Positions 13,461-22,127 of a DNA stretch of 32,057 nt are shown here, piece after piece. Below the pieces are notes generated by a model. It was not told the origin of the DNA, ran no database searches, and saw nothing but the letters and a program-made list of their open reading frames with translations. Made by a program: the position numbers and the translations under genes. Position 1 is the stretch's first letter. Each line of letters begins with the position of its first letter. Location of the stretch: contig DAICZN010000111.1 of the NCBI GenBank assembly GCA_027311105.1, forward strand, positions 1 through 32,057, written 5' to 3'. The DNA is from Gallionella sp. (GTDB taxonomy: Bacteria > Pseudomonadota > Gammaproteobacteria > Burkholderiales > Gallionellaceae).

Positions 13461-14819
13461 TTAAATATCATATGCCATGCGCAGCAGGGTGATCGGGTGT
13501 TCCGGCGCGCGGCCGTCCTTCAGGCCGTTCTCGATATGGTGGCCGGCCATCGCGCAGTCGCTGCCGTAATGCTTGGCTTCGGCTTTCTTTACGCGTTCCA
13601 CCACCGGCATGACGATTTTCATTGCCGATGCATGGAATTCCTTTTTCACGGCATAAGTGCCGTCGTGGCCGGAACAGCGCTCGATGATTTCCACCAGCGT
13701 GTCGGGTATCAGCGACAGGGCTTCGCGGGTCTTCTGGCCGATGTTCTGCACGCGCTGATGGCAGGCGGCGTGATACGCCACCTTGCCCAAGGGTTGCCTG
13801 AAGTCGGTCTTGAGTTTGCCTTCCCTGTGACGCAGCATCAGGTATTCGAAAGGGTCGAAGAAGGCTTCCTTCACTTTCTGCACCTCGGGATCGCCGGGGA
13901 ACATCAGCGGCAGTTCCTGCTTGAACATCAGCACGCAGGAGGGAACCAGCGCGGTCAGGTCCCAGCCTTCATCGACGAGTTTGGCCAGTACCGGGATGTT
14001 GAATTCCCTGGCTTTAACCACCGCTTCCAGATTGCCCAGCTCCAGTTTGGGCATGCCGCAGCAGCGCTCCTGTTCAGCCAGCGTGACGGGAATGCCGTTG
14101 TGCTCGAACACCGCAACGAAGTCTTCGCCCGGCCCCGGCTCGTTGCGGTTCATGTAGCAGGTGGCGAACAGCGCGACCTTGCCCGTGGTTTTTCCGGCGG
14201 GTTCAGCCTGGGAGGAACTGCGATGTTGAGAAAGACGGCTGCGCAGCGAGTTGCTATGGAATTCCGGCAGCCATGCATCGGCATGTATGCCCGCCACGGC
14301 TTCCAGTCCCTTGCGCGCAACGCCGATCTTGTTGACCGCATTCACCACCTGGGCGACAACCGGGATGCCCGCCAGACTGCCGACGGTGTCGGTGCTGGTC
14401 AGTACCCGGTCGCGCAGTTTCACGTCGCCCTGCCGGTACTTCACGGCCTTGGCCCTGAGCATCAGGTGGGGGAAGTCCACGTTCCATTCGTGCGGAGGCA
14501 CATAAGGACACTTGGTCATGTAGCACAGATCGCACAGGTAACAATGGTCCACGACCTTGACATAATCGGCCTTGGCGATCCCATCCACTTCCATGGTCGG
14601 GGATTCGTCCACCAGGTCGAACAGCGTCGGAAACGACTGGCACAGACTGACGCAACGGCGGCAACCGTGGCAAATGTCGAAGACCCGTTCCAGTTCCTTG
14701 TGCAACGATTCCTCGTCGTAAAAATCCGGATTATTCCAGTCCAGCGGGTGACGGGTGGGGGCTTCAAGATTGCCTTCACGGGTAGTGTTAGCCATGGCAT
14801 CGTCCTGTGCGTATTTCAA
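13461..14819 (-). CDS. Heterodisulfide reductase/GlpC-related (Fe-S)-binding oxidoreductase (alternative start MANTTREG at 14797)
   Basis: Two ferredoxin-like Cys motifs (CHGCRRCVSLC; CYLCDLCYMTKCP) plus CCG-domain motifs (ERCCGMPKLELG; AACHQRVQNIG...RCSGHDGTY). Confidence 0.85.
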   Translation of the reverse strand: MKYAQDDAMANTTREGNLEAPTRHPLDWNNPDFYDEESLHKELERVFDICHGCRRCVSLCQSFPTLFDLVDESPTMEVDGIAKADYVKVVDHCYLCDLCYMTKCPYVPPHEWNVDFPHLMLRAKAVKYRQGDVKLRDRVLTSTDTVGSLAGIPVVAQVVNAVNKIGVARKGLEAVAGIHADAWLPEFHSNSLRSRLSQHRSSSQAEPAGKTTGKVALFATCYMNRNEPGPGEDFVAVFEHNGIPVTLAEQERCCGMPKLELGNLEAVVKAREFNIPVLAKLVDEGWDLTALVPSCVLMFKQELPLMFPGDPEVQKVKEAFFDPFEYLMLRHREGKLKTDFRQPLGKVAYHAACHQRVQNIGQKTREALSLIPDTLVEIIERCSGHDGTYAVKKEFHASAMKIVMPVVERVKKAEAKHYGSDCAMAGHHIENGLKDGRAPEHPITLLRMAYDI

Positions 14820-14830
14820 ATCGGGGAAAG

Positions 14831-14855
14831 TCCGGCCGCGGAGGGCACGGCCGGA
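14831..14855 (-). promoter_or_regulatory. Intercistronic hairpin between rubrerythrin and the Fe-S oxidoreductase
   Basis: Perfect 8-bp inverted repeat TCCGGCCG / CGGCCGGA with a 9-nt loop in the rbr - Fe-S gene gap. Confidence 0.5.
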
Positions 14856-14875
14856 ACAGAGTTACGAATCAGGGC

Positions 14876-15295
14876 TTATGCCTTGAACTCGGTGAGAGCT
14901 TTCTGGTAACGGTTGGCGTGGGAACGCTCCGCCTTGGCCAAGGTTTCGAACCAGTCGGCGACTTCAGTGAAGCCTTCCGCACGGGCAGTCTTGGCCATTC
15001 CGGGGTACATGTCGGTGTACTCGTGGGTCTCGCCCGCTACGGCGCTTTTCAGGTTGTCTTCGGTGCCGCCGAATGGCAGGCCGGTGGCGGGATCGCCGCA
15101 TTGCTCCAGATATTCCAGGTGTCCGTGCGCATGACCGGTTTCCCCTTCAGCGGTGGAGCGGAACAGCGCGGATACATCGTTGTAGCCCTCGACATCGGCC
15201 TTGGCTGCGAAATACAGATAGCGGCGGTTGGCCATGGATTCCCCGGCGAAAGCGTCTTTCAGGGATTGCTCGGTTTTGCTTCCTTTCAGTTTCAT
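14876..15295 (-). CDS. Rubrerythrin-family ferritin-like protein lacking a rubredoxin domain
   Basis: [69 protein letters not shown]; no C-terminal CxxC pair. Confidence 0.92.
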   Translation of the reverse strand: MKLKGSKTEQSLKDAFAGESMANRRYLYFAAKADVEGYNDVSALFRSTAEGETGHAHGHLEYLEQCGDPATGLPFGGTEDNLKSAVAGETHEYTDMYPGMAKTARAEGFTEVADWFETLAKAERSHANRYQKALTEFKA

Positions 15296-15401
15296 GTTAG
15301 TTACCTCACTCTGGTTGAAAAAATTGACTGTCGATCAAGTTACCCTATGTCACCGGGGCAGCTTACTACTTTGCTGACAGGGCAAGAAGTAAATTGTTTC
15401 G

Positions 15402-15438
15402 ATAGTTGCAATCGATAAAATAGATTGAGCCGAAAATA
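15402..15438. promoter_or_regulatory. Candidate OxyR-type binding site upstream of rubrerythrin
   Basis: ATAGTTGCAATCGAT fits ATAGnTnnnAnCTAT with one mismatch; next helical-turn position has ATTG; the dyad CGATAGTTGCAATCG is perfect at its arms. Fourth element is poor. Confidence 0.4.
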
Positions 15439-15445
15439 TCGTTTG

Positions 15446-16357
15446 TCATTCCACAGCCAGGGTTCCCGGAGGCAATAATTCTTTGAGAAGCTTCGCCAGA
15501 CCTTCCATCGTGGGCGCCAGCGGAGAGCGCCGTCGCCAGGCCAGGCCGATGGTGCGCGATGCGCCTGGAGCGACCAGCGGACGCAGTGCGACACGGGTAC
15601 CGATGTCATGAGATTGCATACCGGCCAGTGCCGGGATCAGCGTGACTCCGAGCCCCATGCCGACCATCTGGCGTAGTGTCTCCAGGCTGGTCGCGCGTAT
15701 CTCCTCATTGTCCAGTCCTTCCAGGCGGCAAGCCTCCAGAGCCTGGTTGCGCAGGCAGTGCCCTTCTTCCAGCAGCAGCAGGCCGGCACGGACCAGCTCA
15801 TCGATATGCACCTCTTTTGCGGCGGCCAGAGCATGGCCGGCAGGTACAGCGGCGAAAAACGGTTCGCAGAATAACGGTGCGATTTCCATCGCGGGGTCGT
15901 CGAAAGGCAGGGGTAGCGCAAGCAGGCCGGCATCCAGCTTGCCCCCGGTCAAGTGGGCAAGCACATGCGGTGTCATCTCCTCGCGAAGGAACAGCCGCAG
16001 TTTCGGAAAATGTTCATGAAGCGGCGGGAGGACATGGGGCAGGTAATACGGCCCCAGTGTCGGGATGACCCCGAGGTGAACGGAACGCGCCATGGGATCC
16101 TTGATCTGCTGCGAGAGCTCATGGATGCGGTTGGTTTCCTCGATGATACGCCGGGCAGAATCGACAATTTCACGTCCTGCCGGGGTGAGCGTCGCGTTTT
16201 TCAGGCTGCGGTCGAAAAGCGCGAGCCCGAGATAATCCTCCAGTTTCCTGATCTGGGTCGACAGCGTGGATTGGCTTACGAAGCAGGCCTCCGCCGCGCG
16301 GCCGAAGTGACCGGTATCCGCCAGTGCAACCACATAGCGCAGTTCCTGCAGCGTCAT
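15446..16357 (-). CDS. oxyR: Hydrogen peroxide-sensing LysR-type regulator OxyR (start set at MTLQELRYV; ORF extends to 16393)
   Basis: MTLQELRYVVALADTGHFGRAAEACFVSQSTLSTQIRKLE helix-turn-helix; LLLLEEGHCLRNQALEAC keeps both redox cysteines at OxyR spacing. Confidence 0.92.
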   Translation of the reverse strand: MTLQELRYVVALADTGHFGRAAEACFVSQSTLSTQIRKLEDYLGLALFDRSLKNATLTPAGREIVDSARRIIEETNRIHELSQQIKDPMARSVHLGVIPTLGPYYLPHVLPPLHEHFPKLRLFLREEMTPHVLAHLTGGKLDAGLLALPLPFDDPAMEIAPLFCEPFFAAVPAGHALAAAKEVHIDELVRAGLLLLEEGHCLRNQALEACRLEGLDNEEIRATSLETLRQMVGMGLGVTLIPALAGMQSHDIGTRVALRPLVAPGASRTIGLAWRRRSPLAPTMEGLAKLLKELLPPGTLAVE

Positions 16358-16429
16358 GGTTTGCCTTATGTACGGTGATTTTGATGAATCCACGCAAGCT
16401 CTCCGAAATATGTATTGCGGTTCATTTTA

Positions 16430-18361
16430 TCAATGGGGAACCGATTTGAAGAAATCAACCGCCTCCGCCTCGACCCTGGTTCGTTTCATCGGCGGCAGGC
16501 TTTGCCAGATGCGCTTTCCGTAGGGTTTGCTGATCAAGCGCGGGTCGCAGATCATCAGCACGCCCCTGTCGGTTTCATCCCTGATCAATCTGCCGGCACC
16601 CTGTTTCAGCGTGATGATGGCGCGCGGCAGCTGGTATTCCATGAAGGCGTTGCGTCCCTGCTTGTTGAGTTGCGCGATGCGCGCCGCGAGCACAGGGTCA
16701 TCCGGCGTGGCGAAAGGCAGTTTGTCGATGATTACCAGCGACAAGGCTTCGCCGCGCACATCCACGCCTTCCCAGAACGATTGGCTGCCGAGCAGCACCG
16801 CGTTGCCGAGCGTGCGGAAACGCGTCAGCAACTCGTTGCGCGAGCCCTCGCCCTGCAGCAGCAGCGGGTAGTCCCAGCCGCGCCGGTCGAATTCCGCCTG
16901 CAGTATCTCATGCGCGCGCTGCATCGCGCGCAGGCTGGTGAACAGCAAAAAGGCGCGGCCTTGGCTGGCTTCGATCAGGGGCAGCGCGGCCTGCACCACG
17001 GCCTCGGTGTAGCCTTCACTGTTCGGCTCGGGCAGGTTGGCCGGCACATACAGCAACGCCTGTTCGGCGTAGTTGAACGGGCTGTCCCAGCACGCGGTCC
17101 TGGCCTTGAGCAAGCCCATTTCACCCTGGTAGTGCGAAAAATCCTGCTTTACCGCGAGCGTTGCGGAAGTGAATATCCACGCGCGCGCACTGCCGCCGAT
17201 CTGCTTCTCGAATATCTCCGCAATGGACAGCGGTGTGGTGTTGAGTTGCAGGGAGTGGTGGAAAACTTCCAGCCATCTGACCTGGTCCGGCTCGTCGCCT
17301 GTTTGCCACTTGGCCAATTGTTGCGAAAGCGCCTGAGCCCTCTGCCAGCAGTTCTCCAGGCCTTCGCTGCGCTCCGCCTGTTTCTCCAGCAAGCCGCACA
17401 GCTGCGCCAGCTTCTCGCCCAATATTTTCAACGCGGGCGCGAACTCCTTGAAACTCTCCGTCGCCGTGGCAGGCATGCGCCCTTCCTTCTTGAACACCAG
17501 CCTCAGGTCGCGCGCGGCCTTGTCCATTTCGTCGCAAGCCTTGGGCAACTGCGCAAAATCCTTGGCGGAAACCGCCGCCTCGACGCGCGTGTCGTGCGCC
17601 AGATCGAGCAGCAACGTGGTGGACAATGTTTCGCCGAAGAACAGGCTGGCGGTCTCCGGCAACTGGTGCGCCTCGTCGAAGATCACCGTGTTGCAGGCCG
17701 GCAGCAGTTCCGCCACACCCTCGTCGCGCAGCATCACATCGGCGAAGAACAGATGATGGTTCACCACCACGATGTCCGCCTTCATCGCCTCGGTGCGCGC
17801 CTTGAGCACGAAGCATTCCTTGTGGTTGGGACATTCCTGCCCGAGGCAGTTGTCGCGCGTCGAAGTCACCTGCATCCAGATAGCCGCATTCTCCGGCACA
17901 TCGGCCAGCCCGCTCTTGTCGCCCGAATCGCTGACCTTTGCGTAGCTCTTGATCTTGCCCAGATGCCTGATGTCCTCGCGCGTCTTGAACATACCGTCAG
18001 ATTCGGTGCGCGCCAGATGGTAGTGGCACACATAATTCGAACGCCCCTTGAGCAACGCCACCGACACCGGCGCCTTCAGCGCATCGCGCACCATGGGCAG
18101 GTCCTTCTGGAACAACTGGTCCTGCAGATTCTTGGTTCCGGTGGAGATGATCACCTTGCCGCCGGCCAGCAGCGCCGGCACCAGATAGGCGAAGGTCTTG
18201 CCGGTGCCGGTGCCCGCCTCGACGACCAGTATCGCGTTGTCGCGTATCGCCTCGGCAACCGCGAGCGCCATCTCGCGCTGCTGTGCGCGCGGACGGAACG
18301 ATGCCACCTCTGTGGCAAGCGGACTTTGTTCGGAGAAAAAACGTTCGACTTCGGCGGACAC
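16430..18361 (-). CDS. DinG/YoaA-family ATP-dependent DNA helicase
   Basis: EAGTGTGKTFAYLVPALL Walker A, FDEAHQLPE DEAH box, Fe-S type cysteines (NYVCHYH...NCLGQECPNHKECF), GSQSFWEGVDVRGEALSLVIIDKLPF. Confidence 0.92.
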   Translation of the reverse strand: MSAEVERFFSEQSPLATEVASFRPRAQQREMALAVAEAIRDNAILVVEAGTGTGKTFAYLVPALLAGGKVIISTGTKNLQDQLFQKDLPMVRDALKAPVSVALLKGRSNYVCHYHLARTESDGMFKTREDIRHLGKIKSYAKVSDSGDKSGLADVPENAAIWMQVTSTRDNCLGQECPNHKECFVLKARTEAMKADIVVVNHHLFFADVMLRDEGVAELLPACNTVIFDEAHQLPETASLFFGETLSTTLLLDLAHDTRVEAAVSAKDFAQLPKACDEMDKAARDLRLVFKKEGRMPATATESFKEFAPALKILGEKLAQLCGLLEKQAERSEGLENCWQRAQALSQQLAKWQTGDEPDQVRWLEVFHHSLQLNTTPLSIAEIFEKQIGGSARAWIFTSATLAVKQDFSHYQGEMGLLKARTACWDSPFNYAEQALLYVPANLPEPNSEGYTEAVVQAALPLIEASQGRAFLLFTSLRAMQRAHEILQAEFDRRGWDYPLLLQGEGSRNELLTRFRTLGNAVLLGSQSFWEGVDVRGEALSLVIIDKLPFATPDDPVLAARIAQLNKQGRNAFMEYQLPRAIITLKQGAGRLIRDETDRGVLMICDPRLISKPYGKRIWQSLPPMKRTRVEAEAVDFFKSVPH

Positions 18362-18499
18362 GGTGGGGGTGTTATCCAGACTAAAAGTGATATGGTTGTT
18401 TGCCGAGGGCAGCGTTATAGTGCGGCGTGGATTTTACGCGATTGATTGCGGGATAGGTTGAGAGTGAAGTCTGGAACTCAAATAATCCATTAACCAGTT

Positions 18500-18519
18500 A
18501 TTCCCGCCCGCGCGGGAGA
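18500..18519. repeat. dRS3-like short palindrome (degenerate ATTCCC-N8-GGGAAT)
   Basis: ATTCCC GCCCGCGC GGGAGA; stem TCCCGC/GCGGGA followed by a T6 run. Confidence 0.35.
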
Positions 18520-18529
18520 GTGTTTTTTG

Positions 18530-18595
18530 TTTGGAGTGTGCAGACATACCTGCGCTCTTAGATAGGATAGCGGCGACACGTCGCCGCACTCCAAA
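18530..18595 (-). repeat. BIME/REP-like double palindrome, copy A
   Basis: TTTGGAGTG...CACTCCAAA terminal inverted repeat enclosing two palindromes; aligns with the reverse complement of 20804-20868. Confidence 0.75.
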
Positions 18596-18675
18596 CTCAA
18601 ACCGGTTTCAGCTCGAAGCACAGCAGGAGACGATAGGGTCAGTATCAAATCCCCTTTGTTGAAAGGAGTGTTGAA

Positions 18676-19212
18676 ATGGCCAGGAAAAGATTTCCGATAT
18701 CCCGGGTTTACCGCCTGATGGAGCCCGGGCCTGTGCTGCTGGTCACCACCGCGCACAAGGGCAAGGCGAACATCATGACCCAGTCGTGGCACACGATGAT
18801 GGAGTTTGATCCGCCACTGGTGGGCTGTGTAATCAGCGGGCGTAATCACAGCTTCGATGCATTGGTCGCGACGAAGGAATGCGTGCTCAACATCCCGACT
18901 GTGGAACTGGCGAAGCAGGTGGTGGGCATAGGCAATTGTTCGGGAAAGAAAGTGGACAAGTTCGGGAGATTCGGGCTGACGCCGCTGCCCGCCTCGCGGG
19001 TGGCACCGCCGCTGATCGCGGAGTGCTACGCCAATCTCGAATGCAGGGTGGCCGATACGCGGATGGTGAACAAGTACAATTTCTTCGTGCTGGAAGTGGT
19101 CGGGGCCTGGATCGATACTGCCATGAAGAATCCGCGCACGCTGCACCATCAAGGCAAGGGTGTTTTCATGGTCGCAGGCGACACGATAAAGCTGCCCTCC
19201 AAAATGAAATGA
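18676..19212 (+). CDS. Flavin reductase-like (FMN-binding) domain protein
   Basis: GPVLLVTTAHKGKANIMTQSWHTMMEFDPPLVGCVISGRNHSFDAL and ECVLNIPTVELAKQVVGIGNCSGKKVDKF; AAAGGAG upstream. Confidence 0.85.
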   Translation: MARKRFPISRVYRLMEPGPVLLVTTAHKGKANIMTQSWHTMMEFDPPLVGCVISGRNHSFDALVATKECVLNIPTVELAKQVVGIGNCSGKKVDKFGRFGLTPLPASRVAPPLIAECYANLECRVADTRMVNKYNFFVLEVVGAWIDTAMKNPRTLHHQGKGVFMVAGDTIKLPSKMK

Positions 19213-19221
19213 GGGCGGGGT

Positions 19222-20763
19222 TCAATGTCCGCCGCGTTTGGCGACGAACGGGGGCTTTGCCCACCAGATCAGCAGGACCAGTGACAGCATCAGCGTGGCG
19301 GAAATCTTCAGGATCTGGTCGGTGGCCATGGTATAGGACTGGACGGTGACCAGGTTTTCCATATAGGCGTAAGCGGTATCGCCCGGCATGCCGAGACGGT
19401 GCAATTGTTTCAGGTAATCGTTTGCCACGGGATTGTATGGCTGGATGTTTTCCACCAGCCTGGCATGGTATTCGGAAGCCTTGCTGGTCCACAGCCAGGT
19501 GGTAATGGCCGTGCCGAAACTGGCGCCCAGATTGCGCATGAAGTTGGAAAGGCCCGAGGCGGCGGCAATACGCTCGGCGGGCAAGCCCGACAGGCCTATC
19601 GTGATCAGCGGCAGGAAGAAGCAGCTGATGCCGATCCCCATGTACAAGCGGCTGATCGCGATCGTCCAATAGTCGATGTCGGGCGTGAAGCGCGCGCTCC
19701 AGTACCCCACCAGCGCAAATACGATGAAACCGAACGTGGTGACGGCGCGCGCGTCAACGCGGGCTATGTTGGCCCCGACGACAGGACCGAGGATGACTGC
19801 CAGCACGCCGCCGAACGCCACGGATTTTCCCGCCCACAGCGAGGTATAGCCCTGATAGGTTTGCAACCACAACGGAATGATCACGACCACGCCAAAAAAA
19901 GCCATCATGCCCAGGAACAGGCATACCGCGCCCACCAGAAAATTGCGCCGCGCGAACAGGCGCAAGTCGACCAATGGGTGTTGTGCATCCAGTTCCCATA
20001 TGACGAACACCAGCAGCGCGAGCGCCGCTGTTGCCGCCAGCGTGATGATGGTGCCGGAGCTGAACCAGTCCAGCTCGTTTCCCTTGTCGAGCAGGATTTG
20101 CAGCGAGCCGATACCGACGATCAGCAGGGACAACCCGATCCAGTCCATTTTCTGGTCGCGCGTGCCGGGCTGAACCGCATCGCGGTGCGATAACATCGCC
20201 GCCACAGAAATACCGACCAGCAGGCCGACCGGCAGGTTGACCAGGAAGATCCAGTGCCAGGAGGCGTTGTCTGTCAGCCAGCCGCCCGCCAGGGGACCGG
20301 CGATCGGCGCGATCACCGTGGTCATCGCCCAGATGCCCAGCGCCAGCCCGCGCTGGTGCGGCGGATAGATAGCCGCGAGCAGCGTTTGCGACAGCGGTAT
20401 CATCGAAGCGCCAAACACCCCCTGAAGCACACGAGCGGCGAGCAACATCGGGAACGAGATCGAGGCCGCGCATAACAGCGAAGCCAGCGTGAACAGCAGG
20501 GTCGCCGCGACGAAGCTGCGCACTTCGCCAAAACGTCCGGCGAGGTATCCCGCCAGCGGCAGCATGATGGCTTCGGCCACCGAATATGAAGTGATGATCC
20601 AGGTGCCCTGCGTCGGGCTGACCGCAAAATCCCCGGCCATCGTGGGCACGGCGACATTGACGATGGTCAGGTCCAGGATGTTCATGAACGAGCCCATGCC
20701 GAGCGCCAGCGTTGCCAGTATCAGTTTGATGCCGCTGAGCGGGGCGATCTGCACGGAATTCAT
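19222..20763 (-). CDS. MFS transporter, DHA2 family (EmrB/QacA-like drug efflux permease)
   Basis: FMNILDLTIVNVAVPTMAGDF, TSYSVAEAIMLPLAGYLAGRFGEVRSF, IAPIAGPLAGGWLTDNASWHWIFLVNLPVG motifs; 513 aa, about 14 TM. Confidence 0.92.
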   Translation of the reverse strand: MNSVQIAPLSGIKLILATLALGMGSFMNILDLTIVNVAVPTMAGDFAVSPTQGTWIITSYSVAEAIMLPLAGYLAGRFGEVRSFVAATLLFTLASLLCAASISFPMLLAARVLQGVFGASMIPLSQTLLAAIYPPHQRGLALGIWAMTTVIAPIAGPLAGGWLTDNASWHWIFLVNLPVGLLVGISVAAMLSHRDAVQPGTRDQKMDWIGLSLLIVGIGSLQILLDKGNELDWFSSGTIITLAATAALALLVFVIWELDAQHPLVDLRLFARRNFLVGAVCLFLGMMAFFGVVVIIPLWLQTYQGYTSLWAGKSVAFGGVLAVILGPVVGANIARVDARAVTTFGFIVFALVGYWSARFTPDIDYWTIAISRLYMGIGISCFFLPLITIGLSGLPAERIAAASGLSNFMRNLGASFGTAITTWLWTSKASEYHARLVENIQPYNPVANDYLKQLHRLGMPGDTAYAYMENLVTVQSYTMATDQILKISATLMLSLVLLIWWAKPPFVAKRGGH

Positions 20764-20803
20764 CGGCTTATTTTGAAATTAAGCGGCGTGAGTTGCGCTC
20801 ACG

Positions 20804-20868
20804 TTTTTTGGAGTGCGGCGACGTGTCGCCACCTTCTGAGCGCAGACACGTCTGCGCACTCCAAAAAA
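20804..20868 (+). repeat. BIME/REP-like double palindrome, copy B
   Basis: Perfect 14-bp terminal inverted repeat TTTTTTGGAGTGCG...CGCACTCCAAAAAA enclosing GGCGACGTGTCGCC and GCGCAGACACGTCTGCGC. Confidence 0.8.
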
Positions 20869-20876
20869 TGCCCTGT

Positions 20877-22127
20877 TCACTTGCGCCCCAGGTTGCTTGC
20901 GATGATTTGTGCCACAAGCGCGTCGGCTGCCTTGATGTCCTGCGCGTACACCGAAGTGGCGGCGATCGCCCTGGTGCCGGGAAGCACGGTCAAGGCCGCG
21001 CCGCTGCGGTCGTGGGTGTCTATCGTGGCGTCCACGGACAGCCCGATGCGCAACGGGTGCTCCTGCAATTCCCTGCTGTCCAGCGAGATGCGCACCGGCA
21101 GGCGCTGCACGATCTTGACCCAGTTGCCGGTGGCATTTTGCGCCGGCAGCAGCGCGAACGCGGAACCCGTGCCCGGCGCCAGGCCGACCACGCGGCCATG
21201 GAACACGACGGAGTTGCCGTAGAAATCGGAAGTTATCCTGACCTGCTGTCCGATGCGCACGTTACTCAATTCGGTTTCCTTGAAATTGGCATCCAGCCAT
21301 ATCTTGTCGAGCGGCACGATTGCCATCAGCGCATCGCCGGGTTGAACCCATTCCCCGATTTGCACCGGGCGTTTGGCGACCTGTCCGCTGACCGGGGCCA
21401 GCACCCGGGTGCGCGCCAGCGCGAGCGCGGCCTCGCGAACCTTCACCGCGGCGGCGCGCACATTGGGGTGGTTTTCCAGCGAGGTATTGTCCACGCGCGC
21501 GCTGGAAACATCGGCCTGGTCCACGCTTTGGGCGATGGCCGAACTGCCGGCCCGCACCGCGCTGAGCGCCGCATCGTGCTGGGCGCGCGCCGCATCGCGG
21601 GCGGTTTGCGCGATCTGCAGGTTTTCCACCGAGATGAAATTCTGCCTGACCAATGATTCGCGGCGTTTGAATTCGGCCTCGGCCTGGGCCAGGGTCGCTT
21701 CGCTGCTGGCCAGTTCGGCCTGCGCCCGCGCCAGGTCGGCGCGGCGCTGCTCGATCAGCGGCAGGTTTCCCCGGCTGGTTGCATACAGGCCGCGCACCTC
21801 GCGCACCGCCGCAGCCAGCTCCGCTTCCGCGCCGTCCAGTTGCAGGCGCGCGTCGCTGTCGTCAAGTTGCACCAGCAACTGGCCTTCGATCACGGCCTGG
21901 GTGGTGTCCCCGAAAATGGATGCCACGGTCCCACGGGTCAGCGATGTCACCGCAACCACGTCGCCGCCCACATACGCGTCATCGGTGCTGCTGAACCATT
22001 GCCAGGAAAAATACCACCAGCCGAACACTGCGAGCAGAATGATTGCCGTCAATGCGGCGATGCGCAGCAGTATCCCGTTTCTTTTGCCGGGCTGTGCGGT
22101 TCCGGACTGATTTTCCTGGTTGCTCAT
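20877..22127 (-). CDS. HlyD/EmrA-family membrane fusion protein (start set at MSNQENQSG; ORF extends to 22175)
   Basis: N-terminal TM, SSTDDAYVGGDVVAVTSLTRGTVASIFGDTTQAVIEGQLLVQLDDSDA, ARTRVLAPVSGQVAKRPVQIGEWVQPGDALMAIVPLDKIWLDANFKETEL. Confidence 0.92.
   Translation of the reverse strand: MSNQENQSGTAQPGKRNGILLRIAALTAIILLAVFGWWYFSWQWFSSTDDAYVGGDVVAVTSLTRGTVASIFGDTTQAVIEGQLLVQLDDSDARLQLDGAEAELAAAVREVRGLYATSRGNLPLIEQRRADLARAQAELASSEATLAQAEAEFKRRESLVRQNFISVENLQIAQTARDAARAQHDAALSAVRAGSSAIAQSVDQADVSSARVDNTSLENHPNVRAAAVKVREAALALARTRVLAPVSGQVAKRPVQIGEWVQPGDALMAIVPLDKIWLDANFKETELSNVRIGQQVRITSDFYGNSVVFHGRVVGLAPGTGSAFALLPAQNATGNWVKIVQRLPVRISLDSRELQEHPLRIGLSVDATIDTHDRSGAALTVLPGTRAIAATSVYAQDIKAADALVAQIIASNLGRK

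Noticed and set aside
13437-14909. 490-aa plus-strand ORF antisense to the Fe-S oxidoreductase
   Set aside because: The opposite strand encodes an Fe-S protein with clear Cys motifs; this translation has no recognisable family features.
16415-18445. 676-aa plus-strand ORF antisense to the DinG-like helicase
   Set aside because: Low-complexity His/Arg/Gln-rich translation with no domain motif; shadow ORF of a high-GC gene.
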